This document shows positions 18,301 through 29,146 of a stretch of DNA of 43,246 bases, piece by piece. Position 1 is the stretch's first letter. Each line of letters opens with the position of its first letter. The DNA is from Planctomycetota bacterium. GTDB lineage: Bacteria; Planctomycetota; B15-G4. The notes under the pieces were generated by a model. That model saw only the letters and a list, made by a program, of their open reading frames with translations. It was not told where the DNA came from and did no database searches. Location: the NCBI GenBank assembly GCA_029245865.1, contig JAQWOM010000045.1, positions 1 to 43,246 on the forward strand. The letters run 5' to 3'. The position numbers were made by a program, and so were the translations under genes.

Positions 18301-18486
18301 ACTTCAAACGGTTCTCGAGACATGTCCATGGCCAGGAACGGCCGATTCACGTTCGAAGGCCTTGATGCAGGCGACTACACCCTTGAAGTGATGGGCAGTG
18401 GCTTCGGGAGCGACCCTGTGGTGTCTCAGGTCGTGACGCTCGCGGTCGGAGAGGTTCGCGAAGTGAACCTCGTGACAGAAGGCTAG
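15364..18486 (+). CDS. Large membrane-anchored protein with nine carboxypeptidase-regulatory-like repeats
   Basis: The 1040-residue protein starts at GTG with a strong Shine-Dalgarno. A single hydrophobic segment (about residues 5-28) is a signal anchor. From about residue 98 to the end I count nine beta-sandwich units of the carboxypeptidase-regulatory/CnaB-like type, each opening with a G-x-V-x-D/x-x-G-x-P-[ILV]-x-G/A-A pattern (CTLTGTVVDSSGRAIEGA; SGRVVDESGRAISGA; AGFVVDPEGNPVVEA; AGMVRDAAGKGIADA; LGHVTLEDGTPLANV; AGRVVDAESGVGARD and others) and closing with a G-x-Y/W-x-[LVI] strand. Gly-rich loops interrupt some units. No enzymatic domain is seen. A structural or adhesive periplasmic/surface role is likely but inferred. 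Its stop codon directly abuts that of the convergent radical SAM gene. Confidence 0.85.
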   Translation: MSSWLKWGLALGAVVVVLGGALWLVDAGSGSDTASQAARVMSGSEESAGAEMALPKGAAVEATSLVPSSPESLTAAVADPDVVDSESGAQLVDSTECTLTGTVVDSSGRAIEGARIVFHSGDRPSFFSSREESEGGLAMNPEVRTDSRGMFELTVAITGEGDGRDEDLPDFLRGNAQLAAVHGAFATLVKQLPELEEGSIDLGLLTMQPGAQVSGRVVDESGRAISGAAVAGEHRDDEGGRGGQRMFRFLSGRVTEEYSQSVTGSDGRFLITGLPAGRTELSAEADGFQMGFQEDLNLEPTGNLDVGDLVLLPGEMIAGFVVDPEGNPVVEASVNVSSMARIVVRRMEDMPRQQIGREMRMRVETDADGYFEMVGLGAGQYTVHVNAPGFARASTENVSTGTRDLSVRLEPLGEIIVALRCASDGTPIQGAELVASAQSRNRRWGGTNQDSLEVIESEEVPGEYSVFGAGPSGTQLVIAAPGYATLEVEGVAVTNGGQERMQVRLVPESIIAGMVRDAAGKGIADARVRIEEFVPPEQGGMSGNMEIRRNFSRNFGGGGDSEDLMEESRRTVTDDLGQFEIRGVPAGEWEITARADDFVESEPQILAVEEGQSQRDVTLLLAVGGAILGHVTLEDGTPLANVSVVVRPQRASGTQGLEDEIASQVAAMFGGGGSGGTNRVRTEVDGSYEVRSLSPGLYEVELATQRGMSFGRAMAFISENPSDSNDEGDAQLATVVAGEEVVVNIVQSPMAALEGRVVAAGEPVEAVQVSLNTKDSFMPFGGQRAETDRYGRYLFENVEAGEYEVSAVVPGAAMEETISVTLEEGQTAKADLVFGGATLAGRVVDAESGVGARDVTIVLSPVQEPGLLGQMQSQFSFEIVTEVRGGGGSGMSMDVGGGAQSKVKTDDNGEFLVRFLKPGEYSLDTLGGAYVNGEYGPISVEEGRSVDDVVIEVQRGATLMGVVTSGESGQPLDGAPVSLTSNGSRDMSMARNGRFTFEGLDAGDYTLEVMGSGFGSDPVVSQVVTLAVGEVREVNLVTEG

Positions 18487-19605
18487 TCAGCCGTTGCTTT
18501 TGTTGCGGTCCTTGAACCACGGTGTTCCTGTGAGCACCAAGCAACTGGCGCACACATCAGGATACTCGCCCGAGAACATCTTGCGCCGAAACTCTTTGTA
18601 CTGAGGCCCGTTCCAGATCTCCTCGAAGGGCTTTTCGAGCACATTGCCCATCTCGAGTTCTTCAGGGCCGCGACAGCAGGGATAGACCTTTCCATCCGGC
18701 GTCACCTTCAGGTAGTTCATGGCCATCCCGCAAAAGCCGGGGGCCATGGGGCCAAGGCTTTCCATATGAACTTCGCGAACGGTGGTGAGCGGGGCCTTTG
18801 TGGGGCGGTTTTCTTGAGCTGACCCGCTCTGGCCGCCGTGTGGCGGGTGAAGCTGGAGAGTGAGGTCTATGTTGCGGGCTTCCGCACGTTTTTTGACCTC
18901 GGCAACCATGCCTGCGAACTCTTCTTCTGAGACGCGCCCCTCAAGCGACAGTTCGTCGTAGCCCGTCGAGTTGGGAAGCAACTCCTGCATGGCGAGTGTT
19001 TCGCCACCGAGGTCGGCAATGAAGTCAACCAGGTCAGGCATGTGGTGCCAGTTCGGCGCCATGACAACGGCATTGAAGCCAATCTCAATCTGATGCTCAT
19101 GCGCCAGGGGCATGACCTCGCGAATGTTCTCGACAACCTTTTCGAAATTCGAGTTCACTCGCAGCTGCTCAAACATCTCTTTCTGCGGAGAGTCAATTGA
19201 GAACCAGATGCGGTGTGTCCACCGAGCGATCTTCTCGAATCGAGCTTTGCCCAGCAGGGTGGCGTTGCAGTACATCGACAAGAGGACGTCGTATTCCTCG
19301 CACAGACGGATGATCTCGTCGAGATCGTTCATCATGGGCTCAGAAGCATCGGATGGAGTCAGGTGCAGCGCGTAAGGCAAGATCTGTCCGAGCGTCTCGC
19401 GGGCATCTTCGACAGGCATCCGCTTCTCGGGAATGCCGTCTGCTTGGTGGCACATGACGCACAAAAGATTGCAGTGGTTGTTGAAGCCGAACTCCACTTC
19501 GGTGGGTCGACTCCGCCACTCCTGGCGCTCCAGGGCGAGATCCTGGGCCAGGTGGAGGATGTTTGCGCTCTCGCGCTCGGTTTTGGGGGATCGTTCAGAT
19601 GTCAT
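18487..19605 (-). CDS. Radical SAM protein with SPASM-type C-terminal cluster domain
   Basis: The 372-residue enzyme has the radical SAM cluster motif C45-N-L-L-C49-V-M-C52 after strand VEFGFN. The C-terminus has a SPASM-like pattern of cysteines (GFCGM, VYPCCRGPEE, DVCASC), which binds auxiliary Fe-S clusters. The phrase KVTPDGKVYPCC followed by MGNV and EEIWNG is typical of SPASM proteins that modify peptides or serve as maturases, though many are of unknown function. The start is taken at ATG 19605; an in-frame ATG at 19638 would add 11 residues. No precursor-peptide gene is visible next to it. It converges with zero spacing on the repeat-protein gene. The substrate is unknown. Confidence 0.88.
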   Translation of the reverse strand: MTSERSPKTERESANILHLAQDLALERQEWRSRPTEVEFGFNNHCNLLCVMCHQADGIPEKRMPVEDARETLGQILPYALHLTPSDASEPMMNDLDEIIRLCEEYDVLLSMYCNATLLGKARFEKIARWTHRIWFSIDSPQKEMFEQLRVNSNFEKVVENIREVMPLAHEHQIEIGFNAVVMAPNWHHMPDLVDFIADLGGETLAMQELLPNSTGYDELSLEGRVSEEEFAGMVAEVKKRAEARNIDLTLQLHPPHGGQSGSAQENRPTKAPLTTVREVHMESLGPMAPGFCGMAMNYLKVTPDGKVYPCCRGPEELEMGNVLEKPFEEIWNGPQYKEFRRKMFSGEYPDVCASCLVLTGTPWFKDRNKSNG

Positions 19606-19706
19606 AGCTCGCCGGACTTCAACCGGCCTCCTACACAACAGTTATAGGACATCCTGAAGATTTGGCGACCAGTCGGGCAGTTTGGGCGAGGGAGCTGACC
19701 GGCAGG

Positions 19707-20030
19707 TCAGTCGTCGGACTTCGGAGAAGACGGTTTCTTATCGACACCGGAAGGTTTATCGGCTGCCTTGCCCGCTGGCTTGTCCCCGGATGAATTTTTC
19801 CTCGCATCGCCGGACCCAGACGTCTCTTTCTTGGAGGGCTTGTCTTTTTGCTTGTAGTCCGTCTCGTAGAAACCCGAACCCTTGAAAACGATGCCGGCGC
19901 CCGTGCCGAATTGCCGTTCAAGCCCTCGCCTGCTGCATTCAGGGCACTTCTTCAGGTGGGCGTCATGAATGCCCTGGAAGTGTTCGAATGCGTGCTCGCA
20001 AAACTTGCAGACGTAGTCATACGTCGGCAT
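19707..20030 (-). CDS. FmdB-family zinc-ribbon protein
   Basis: The 107-residue protein has the FmdB/CxxC regulatory-type N-terminus MPTYDYVCKFC, with zinc-ribbon cysteines C8, C11, C29 and C32 and the trailing GSGFYETDY motif. The last ~45 residues are a Lys/Ser/Pro/Asp-rich, probably disordered tail. ATG 20030 lies inside the 3' end of grpE (14 bp overlap), making it the last gene of the chaperone operon. FmdB-type proteins are small putative regulators; the exact role is not established. The operon position suggests a link to stress or protein quality control, which is inference. Confidence 0.88.
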   Translation of the reverse strand: MPTYDYVCKFCEHAFEHFQGIHDAHLKKCPECSRRGLERQFGTGAGIVFKGSGFYETDYKQKDKPSKKETSGSGDARKNSSGDKPAGKAADKPSGVDKKPSSPKSDD

Positions 20031-20700
20031 CGGGAGCGTCCTTCTCGCATGTTGGCCCAGGGTTTTCCTGCCCGGCGGCGTCTTTTTCTTCGGACTCGGC
20101 CAACTGCGTGGCGACGGTGACCTGGGCCTCGCGCAGAAGTCGATCATGGAGGCGATAGCCTCGAACGAGTTCCATCACGATGGTCCCAGGCTCCTGCTCG
20201 TCCGTGGGCTGCTCGAGGAGGGCCTGATGCGCGGTCGGGTCAAAAGGCGTTCCTGCGCTCGCATCAATGGGCGTGATGCCGTGTGCAGACAAAGTGCCCA
20301 GCAGCATCTGCTCGGTGAGTTCGAGACCTTCCCAGACCATTTTACTGGCCTCTTCGATCTTTGATTCTCCATCAGGCCCAGGCTTGGTGGCGAGGGCGCG
20401 CTGAAGCGAATCCAGCACAGGGAGCAAGGAGAGGATCAGACCTGCGACGCCGTGCTTGCGAGCTTCTTCGACATCAAGACGGGCTCGGCGCCGGACGTTT
20501 TCTGTGTCTGCCCGAGCACGTTTCCAGCGATCTGTCATCTCGGCGAGTTGCTCGTCGAGCGTGAGTTCGGGCTCCGGAGCTTTGACCTCTGGGGCGTCGT
20601 TCGTTTCGCCGCCGGCCTCGTCGCTTGGCGTGGCGCCGGCCTGGGGGGCGTTCTCGGGAGTCTCGTTTTCAGCCGGCTTGGTTTTCTCTGTGTTCTTCAT
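20017..20700 (-). CDS. grpE: GrpE nucleotide exchange factor
   Basis: GrpE releases ADP from DnaK. The protein has an acidic, disordered N-terminus (residues 1-50), a long coiled coil (LDEQLAEMTDRWKRARADTE, then NVRRRARLDVEEARK) and the conserved C-terminal beta domain (ITPIDASAGTPFDPTAHQAL, VRGYRLHDRLLREAQVTVA). A C-terminal tail of ~35 residues follows. The start is uncertain: ATG 20700 is used, with an in-frame GTG at 20715 as alternative; neither has a strong Shine-Dalgarno. It lies just downstream of dnaJ and overlaps the fmdB-like gene. Its usual partner dnaK is not in the window. Confidence 0.95.
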   Translation of the reverse strand: MKNTEKTKPAENETPENAPQAGATPSDEAGGETNDAPEVKAPEPELTLDEQLAEMTDRWKRARADTENVRRRARLDVEEARKHGVAGLILSLLPVLDSLQRALATKPGPDGESKIEEASKMVWEGLELTEQMLLGTLSAHGITPIDASAGTPFDPTAHQALLEQPTDEQEPGTIVMELVRGYRLHDRLLREAQVTVATQLAESEEKDAAGQENPGPTCEKDAPDADV

Positions 20701-20731
20701 GAATCTGCGTTTCACTGGATTCGACTACCGG

Positions 20732-21883
20732 TCAATCGAAGAGATCTTTCACTTTGTCGAAAAATGACTTCTGCGCGGAGGATGGGGTCGCCCCTTCGAT
20801 CTCACGCAACTCCTCAAGCAGTTCCTTCTCTCGCGCACCCAGCTTCTTGGGTGTCGCAAGCTGCACGCGCACGAGAAGATCGCCGTTCGAGAACCCACGA
20901 ACCGAAGGCATGCCTTGTCCGCGCATGCGCAGCACTCGGCCGCTCTGGGTGCCACTGGCGATCTTGAGTGTTTTGGTGCCTTCAAGGGTGGGAATGTCGA
21001 CTTCGCCACCAAGCGTGAGTTGTGAGTAGGTGACCGGGATCTCACACGTCAGGTTGTCTTCCTCACGGCCGAAGAAGGAGTGCTCTTTGACCTGGACGAT
21101 GCAATAGAGGTCGCCACGAGGTCCTCCGCGATCGCCGGGTTCACCCTCATTGGCCAGTCTGAGCTGTTGGCCGGTTTCGATTCCCGCCGGGATGCGAATC
21201 TCAATGTCAGCATCGTTGGTGGTCACGCCCTGGCCGTGGCATGTGGTGCACGGGGTCTTGATGACGGTTCCTTCGCCGCGACACTTCGGGCAAGGAGTTT
21301 GCATCATGAACATGCCCTGCTGTCGTTGAACTTGTCCGTGTCCGTGGCAAGTCGAGCAGGTTTCCGCTTTGGTGCCGGCAGCGGCGCCGGATCCCTTGCA
21401 GGGTTCGCAGGGGTCATTGCGTTGGATGGTCAGGGTTTTGGTGGTGCCGCTGAATGCTTCCTTGAGCGTGACGTGAACCACGACGCGCAGATGGGTGCCG
21501 CGTCGCGGACCAGAGGGCCGACGTCCCCCTCCTCCGCCAAAGAGACCCTCGAACATGGAGTCGAGGCCACCACCACCACCGCCGCCTCCTCCTCCGAAGA
21601 ACGACTCGAAGATGTCTCGGGCGTGCTGGCTGCTGGCGCCGCCGAAGCCCTGCCCTCGAAGTCCGTCATGACCGTACTGGTCGTAGACCTTTCGCTTCTC
21701 GGGATCCGAGAGCACTTCGTACGCCTCGGAGACTTCCTTGAAGCGCTCCGCCGCCGACTCGTCTCCCTTGTTCCTGTCAGGGTGAAATTTGAGCGCGAGC
21801 TTACGGTAGGCCTTCTTGAGGTCCGCTTCCGAGATGTCCCGAGGAACAGCTAGGGTTTCGTAGTAGTCCCGGGTTGCCGCCAT
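20732..21883 (-). CDS. dnaJ: DnaJ co-chaperone (class A/type I)
   Basis: DnaJ stimulates DnaK ATPase and delivers substrates. The 383-residue protein has a J domain with HPD at residues 34-36, a Gly-rich linker (about 77-118, with FFGGGG runs), four CxxCxGxG zinc motifs ([32 protein letters not shown]), and the two beta-barrel substrate domains. Length and order match type I DnaJ. ATG 21883 lies 4 bp after the groEL stop, without a strong Shine-Dalgarno, so translation is probably coupled to groEL. Confidence 0.97.
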   Translation of the reverse strand: MAATRDYYETLAVPRDISEADLKKAYRKLALKFHPDRNKGDESAAERFKEVSEAYEVLSDPEKRKVYDQYGHDGLRGQGFGGASSQHARDIFESFFGGGGGGGGGGLDSMFEGLFGGGGGRRPSGPRRGTHLRVVVHVTLKEAFSGTTKTLTIQRNDPCEPCKGSGAAAGTKAETCSTCHGHGQVQRQQGMFMMQTPCPKCRGEGTVIKTPCTTCHGQGVTTNDADIEIRIPAGIETGQQLRLANEGEPGDRGGPRGDLYCIVQVKEHSFFGREEDNLTCEIPVTYSQLTLGGEVDIPTLEGTKTLKIASGTQSGRVLRMRGQGMPSVRGFSNGDLLVRVQLATPKKLGAREKELLEELREIEGATPSSAQKSFFDKVKDLFD

Positions 21884-21887
21884 GCTG

Positions 21888-23531
<1,644 letters not shown>

Positions 23532-23822
23532 TTAGTCGCAGCGCGCGAGAATCTCGTTCTCACGCATGATTTTGTATTCGACGTCACTCACCGTGACGTC
23601 GGTGCCGGCATAGCGGCCAAAAATGACTTCATCGCCTTTCTTGACGCTCATAGGAGCGTGCTTGCCGTTTTTGAGGGTTCGCCCCTTGCCGGTGGCCGTG
23701 ATGCGGCCGCGCTGAGGCTTTTCCTTCGCAGATTCAGGAAGGACGATGCCGCCGGCGGTCACTTCCTCGGCGTCAAGGACATGGATCACGACGCGGTCGT
23801 CGAGAGGTTTGATGGTGGTCAT
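23532..23822 (-). CDS. groES: GroES co-chaperonin
   Basis: The 96-residue protein shows the Cpn10 pattern: [13 protein letters not shown], mobile loop [32 protein letters not shown] and the terminal [12 protein letters not shown]. It caps the GroEL ring. It lies between the two groEL genes (78 bp after one stop, 39 bp before the next start), so a single GroES may serve both. Length and motifs are normal. Confidence 0.97.
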   Translation of the reverse strand: MTTIKPLDDRVVIHVLDAEEVTAGGIVLPESAKEKPQRGRITATGKGRTLKNGKHAPMSVKKGDEVIFGRYAGTDVTVSDVEYKIMRENEILARCD

Positions 23823-23900
23823 GAGAGAGCTCTGTTCCTGGTTCCTGTGTCTGTCTGTGTGTGTTCGATGGTCTGGGTCTGAAGAGCGCAGCGCTGGAGG

Positions 23901-25628
<1,728 letters not shown>

Positions 25629-25884
25629 GGGATGACTCTCCACTGTCGTCTGCTGTCGAGGGCTGAGCGGATCGTTCCGCACGGAGCCCATGCTCCCCCT
25701 CCGTTAAGCAAAGGTCGGACCAAAGGGGCGAGGAGCGAACGCAACGTGATTCCAGGGCCTGAGCGCGCTACCTTGCCTGGGTGCGGCCCCTCGATCGTGT
25801 CAACTTGGCATGGGGGGCCTCTCGGACGGGCGAAATCGTCTGCCACAATGGCGGCAACTTGGTCTCGAGGTCGGAGTGACCGGC

Positions 25885-27174
25885 ATGTTGGCTTTCATCC
25901 TCTTCTCGCTCATGGCGGCTTCTTGGCCGTCAGCAGGGCTGCCGGGGCTCGACGAAGAGGGGCTCGCCGAGCTGGCCGAGGCCTCGTCAAGTGGTGCTTT
26001 TCGGGTTGAAACCCGGTCTGGTGAGCACTTCGAGGGGCAACTGCAGGGAGGGCAAGCTGGTGGGCTGCGCCTTGTCGTGGAAGGTGAGGATGCCGAGGTG
26101 CCCGCCGACGACTGGGCGTTGGTCTGGAATCTGAAGCACGGTGAAGGCCGGCCGGAGGAGGCTCCCGACCTGGTTTTGTTGGTTGCGCCCGAAGGGGTTG
26201 TCGGAACCGGGGATCGACTGTGGGGAAGGCTCCTGGGTGGCGACGAATTTGGCCTTCGTATGCGGTTGGATGCCGGCCTCGAGGTGGAGGTCCCCTTCGA
26301 CGCCGTGGACCGACTCTTGCCCGGAGTGGATCGCCCGCTGGATCGGTTGATCGATCTCGCGGGGGGAGGGTTCGATGATCGTCTCTGGCGGCGGCGGAGC
26401 GATGGTGGGCTGGATGGCGTGACCGGTGTGCTGGTGCGCCTCCAAGATCGCACCCTCGTGCTGGAGAGCGCTCTCGGCGAACTGGATTTTCCCGCCGAGA
26501 CTGTCCTGGGGCTCGTGCTGGCCGACACCGAACATCCGGGGCAGCCGCTCGAAGGTTTGCCGATGACCGTGCGTTTGATGGGGGGCTCGCTCTTCGAGGC
26601 TGCGCTGAGAGACGTGTCAGATGGCGTGTTCCTTTTCGAAACACAGTTCGCGACGTCGCTCGCCCTACCTGGCTCTGTGATTGCGTCTTTGCTTCCCCAC
26701 AGGCGCGAGGGGCGCATGACGCCCTTGAGTCGTCTCGATCCCGCTGTGGTCGAAGAATGGCCGGCTCTGGGTGGCCCCGAAGCGGTGCTCTTTCCCTGGC
26801 GTCGTGAACTGTCTGTGAGTGGGCAAGCTCTCCGAGTGGGTGGCCTTTTGCGAACGACAGGGCTTGGCGTGCACGCCAACGCACGACTGGGATACGTCGT
26901 GCCTGAAGACGTGAGCGGGTTGAGAGTCACGGTGGGATTGGTGGACGAGGTGTTTGACTTGCCGGCCGAGGCTTCGGTGACCTTTGAAATCTTGGTCGAT
27001 GGAACGTCCAGAGCGTCGACGGGGCTCTTCCGCGAAGGTGACGCCCCGAAGGACTTGCGTGTTGATGGTCTTGAAGCCGGTCAACTCATTGAACTGATCA
27101 CACTGGATGCGGGTGATCTGGACGCGGGAGACCGTGCCGCCTGGGTCGACGGGTTGTTCTACTCGGACGCCTGA
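25885..27174 (+). CDS. Exported NPCBM-domain protein
   Basis: The start is placed at ATG 25885 because a signal peptide (MLAFILFSLMAASWP) begins there and GGAG lies 9 nt upstream; an in-frame ATG at 25810 would put 25 polar residues in front. The 429-residue product has a beta-rich N-terminal part with several SHD1/LSm-like strands (VETRSGEHFEGQLQGG; GTGDRLWGRLLGGDEFGLRM) and a C-terminal NPCBM-like carbohydrate-binding domain (about 290-429: LRTTGLGVHANARLGYVV, AWVDGLFYSD). No catalytic domain is seen. It is divergent from the chaperone operon and converges on the HEAT-repeat gene with a 27 bp gap. Sugar binding is a family-level inference. Confidence 0.8.
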   Translation: MLAFILFSLMAASWPSAGLPGLDEEGLAELAEASSSGAFRVETRSGEHFEGQLQGGQAGGLRLVVEGEDAEVPADDWALVWNLKHGEGRPEEAPDLVLLVAPEGVVGTGDRLWGRLLGGDEFGLRMRLDAGLEVEVPFDAVDRLLPGVDRPLDRLIDLAGGGFDDRLWRRRSDGGLDGVTGVLVRLQDRTLVLESALGELDFPAETVLGLVLADTEHPGQPLEGLPMTVRLMGGSLFEAALRDVSDGVFLFETQFATSLALPGSVIASLLPHRREGRMTPLSRLDPAVVEEWPALGGPEAVLFPWRRELSVSGQALRVGGLLRTTGLGVHANARLGYVVPEDVSGLRVTVGLVDEVFDLPAEASVTFEILVDGTSRASTGLFREGDAPKDLRVDGLEAGQLIELITLDAGDLDAGDRAAWVDGLFYSDA

Positions 27175-27201
27175 GCACGAGCCTGCTGACTGCAGCGCGT
27201 C

Positions 27202-28656
27202 TCAGCGAGTGGCGAGGGCTGCCTTCGCACTCTGCAGAGCCTGTTCTCGCTCCGCCAGGGACTGACTGGGGTCGAGTCCGTGGTCCGAGCCAGTCATCGC
27301 AATGAGCCGCTCGATGGCGGGATAGCTCACGGCATCGTTCTCGCTCATGAGCATTTCGAGAAAACCATCCGAAGGATGGTTGGGGTCCAGCGCCAGAAGA
27401 GCGGCTTCCAGGGAAACGCGGTGACCAGGCAAGGCGTTGCGTGCCTCTGGCGTCGAAGCCCAGTCGGTCAGGGCGTCAAGGGCACTTGAGAGACGTGAAG
27501 CAGCCAGGGCATCGATCACGGCGAGGCGCACTTCCGCTTCGTTTCTCATCTCCAGGGCGTTGATGAGTGGATCGGCAACCTGCGCGGCGCCACACACCTG
27601 AGCGGCACGTGCTGCGATGACCGGTGAGGGGTCTTGAAGCAGCGGCCCCGAGGCGAGGACAGCGAGTCGTCCGCATGCCTTCCGATCGACAACCTTGGCG
27701 AGTTCGGCCATCACATCGAGAACATGCAGGCGAACATAGTCATCTTGTGACCGGAGCCCTTCTCTAAGGAAAGGGGTCACCCCCGGGCCAAGTTGCCGGA
27801 GTGCGTAGATGGCGCCGTCAATCTGGCGCAGTTGATAGGAACGCAGATGTGCGACGAGCAACCGTGTGCGCGTCACAAGTCCGGGACTCTCGGGCAACTC
27901 GCAGGCCATCCAGAGGCGCATGCGGTTCAGCTCCCACCATTCCGAGGCACGCATGGCAGCTGCCGCCTTGTCGGGCACAGATCCATCGGGGCTGAATCCA
28001 AAGTCCGTGCCAGCCATGGCGACAAGACCTTCAAGCGCAAGCTCTTGTACGAACGCCATGCGCGTGGTCTCTGTCCATGGCAGGCGCGTGCGATCTGCCT
28101 CGAGTTCTGTTCCTTCCGCAAGGATGGTCAGAATCAGCGGCATGCCAGCAGGGTTTCCCATGCGTGCAAGTGCCGAAGCACTCGCGGCCCGCACGGTGAT
28201 CGGTACGTCGTAATCGACCGGGTAGGGGCCGATGGATTTGATCAATCGAGGAATCGCGGCCCGTTCACCTCGGGTGCCCAGTTCACGAGCTGCGGCGCAG
28301 GCAACCGCTTCTTGTCGATGGCGTAAGGCGGCCATCAACGTTGTGAGCGTGGCCGGGTCGTCGCTGTCCGAGAGCGTGGTGAGAGCGTTGAGGGTCGCAG
28401 CCGGTGGCTCCAGAAGAAGGAGGTCCATGCGAGGGGGTGCTTCGCCAGGAAGAGGCGCGCTGAGGACATCGCGCCAGAACCACAGGGCCTTCTCTGAGCC
28501 CTCTGGATCGGGTGCTTCGACCCCGGGAAGCTCGGGCAGCGTGGGGCTCTCGGGCGCGCAGGCGGTTCCTTGGCTCAGGAGTGCCAGGCACCCGGTGAGG
28601 GCGAAAAGCACGCGACAGGTGTGTGGGCCGTGACTCATGGGGGGCGAGTTTGACAT
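27202..28656 (-). CDS. Exported HEAT-repeat protein
   Basis: The 484-residue protein has a signal sequence (CRVLFALTGCLALLSQGTAC) ending in a cysteine; the lipobox is imperfect (GTAC), so lipidation is possible but unsure. From about residue 85 it is composed of HEAT-like helical pairs (AACAAARELGTRGERAAIPRL; VRAASASALARMGNP; VRLHVLDVMAELAKV; VRLAVIDALAASRLSSALDA). Two stretches repeat internally: GTDFGFSPDGSVPDK and GSDHGLDPSQSLAER, each ahead of a helical segment. A periplasmic scaffold role is likely. The start at ATG 28656 is favoured by GGGCGAGAG just upstream. It is divergent from the Trm112-like gene. Confidence 0.8.
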   Translation of the reverse strand: MSNSPPMSHGPHTCRVLFALTGCLALLSQGTACAPESPTLPELPGVEAPDPEGSEKALWFWRDVLSAPLPGEAPPRMDLLLLEPPAATLNALTTLSDSDDPATLTTLMAALRHRQEAVACAAARELGTRGERAAIPRLIKSIGPYPVDYDVPITVRAASASALARMGNPAGMPLILTILAEGTELEADRTRLPWTETTRMAFVQELALEGLVAMAGTDFGFSPDGSVPDKAAAAMRASEWWELNRMRLWMACELPESPGLVTRTRLLVAHLRSYQLRQIDGAIYALRQLGPGVTPFLREGLRSQDDYVRLHVLDVMAELAKVVDRKACGRLAVLASGPLLQDPSPVIAARAAQVCGAAQVADPLINALEMRNEAEVRLAVIDALAASRLSSALDALTDWASTPEARNALPGHRVSLEAALLALDPNHPSDGFLEMLMSENDAVSYPAIERLIAMTGSDHGLDPSQSLAEREQALQSAKAALATR

Positions 28657-28706
28657 GCTCTCGCCCTGACCGGTATGCCAGGATTGAAGCCTGCTGCCAA
28701 AGTGAG

Positions 28707-28715
28707 CAAAAGGAG
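28707..28715 (+). promoter_or_regulatory. Shine-Dalgarno deciding the start at 28722
   Basis: The run CAAAAGGAG contains AAGGAG and ends 6 nt before ATG 28722. It rules out the longer in-frame reading beginning at 28623. Confidence 0.8.
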
Positions 28716-28721
28716 TGCCCC

Positions 28722-28994
28722 ATGACGTCTTCGGACCTCGACAAGGACCTGCTCGAAATCCTCGCGTGCCCTGAAACCAAAGAGCCCGTGCAGGTGGCGG
28801 ATGCTGGCCTGATCACGCGTATTAATGCGGCCATCGAGGCCGGCTCGCTGCAATCGCGAGATGGACAGAAGATTGAGAAGGTCCTCGACGGGGGCCTTCT
28901 GCGCCAGGATGGCAAGGTGCTCTACCCGGTTCGTGGAGGCATTCCCATCATGCTGGTCGATGAAGCCATCTTGATCGAGAGCCTGCCCGCCTGA
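28722..28994 (+). CDS. Trm112-like / UPF0434-type small protein
   Basis: The 90-residue protein has LLEILACPETKEPV at the N-terminus and VLYPVRGGIPIMLVDEA at the C-terminus, the hallmarks of the Trm112p-like (UPF0434, YcaR) family. Only one of the usual zinc cysteines (C17) is obvious, so zinc binding is doubtful. The middle contains a ~25-residue insert relative to the 60-residue bacterial form. It is first in the co-oriented block leading to yidC. Trm112 proteins activate methyltransferases in eukaryotes; the bacterial role is not settled. Confidence 0.85.
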   Translation: MTSSDLDKDLLEILACPETKEPVQVADAGLITRINAAIEAGSLQSRDGQKIEKVLDGGLLRQDGKVLYPVRGGIPIMLVDEAILIESLPA

Positions 28995-29146
28995 GGGCGC
29001 GCGCCCTGCACCAGAGAGAACCGCCCCAGGACTTGCCTTTGGGCCCGTGACAGCGCGGCCTCTCCACCGATCCGACTGGGTCGCCTCGCAGAGCGTCGGC
29101 ACCCCACGAGACCTTTTCCCTTCCCGAGTGATTCTGACCCAGTTCT

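Noticed and set aside
25629..25884. CIRCE or sigma-32-type promoter before groEL
   Set aside because: No GAGTGCTAA-type inverted repeat and no CTTGAA/CCCCAT pair of plausible spacing.
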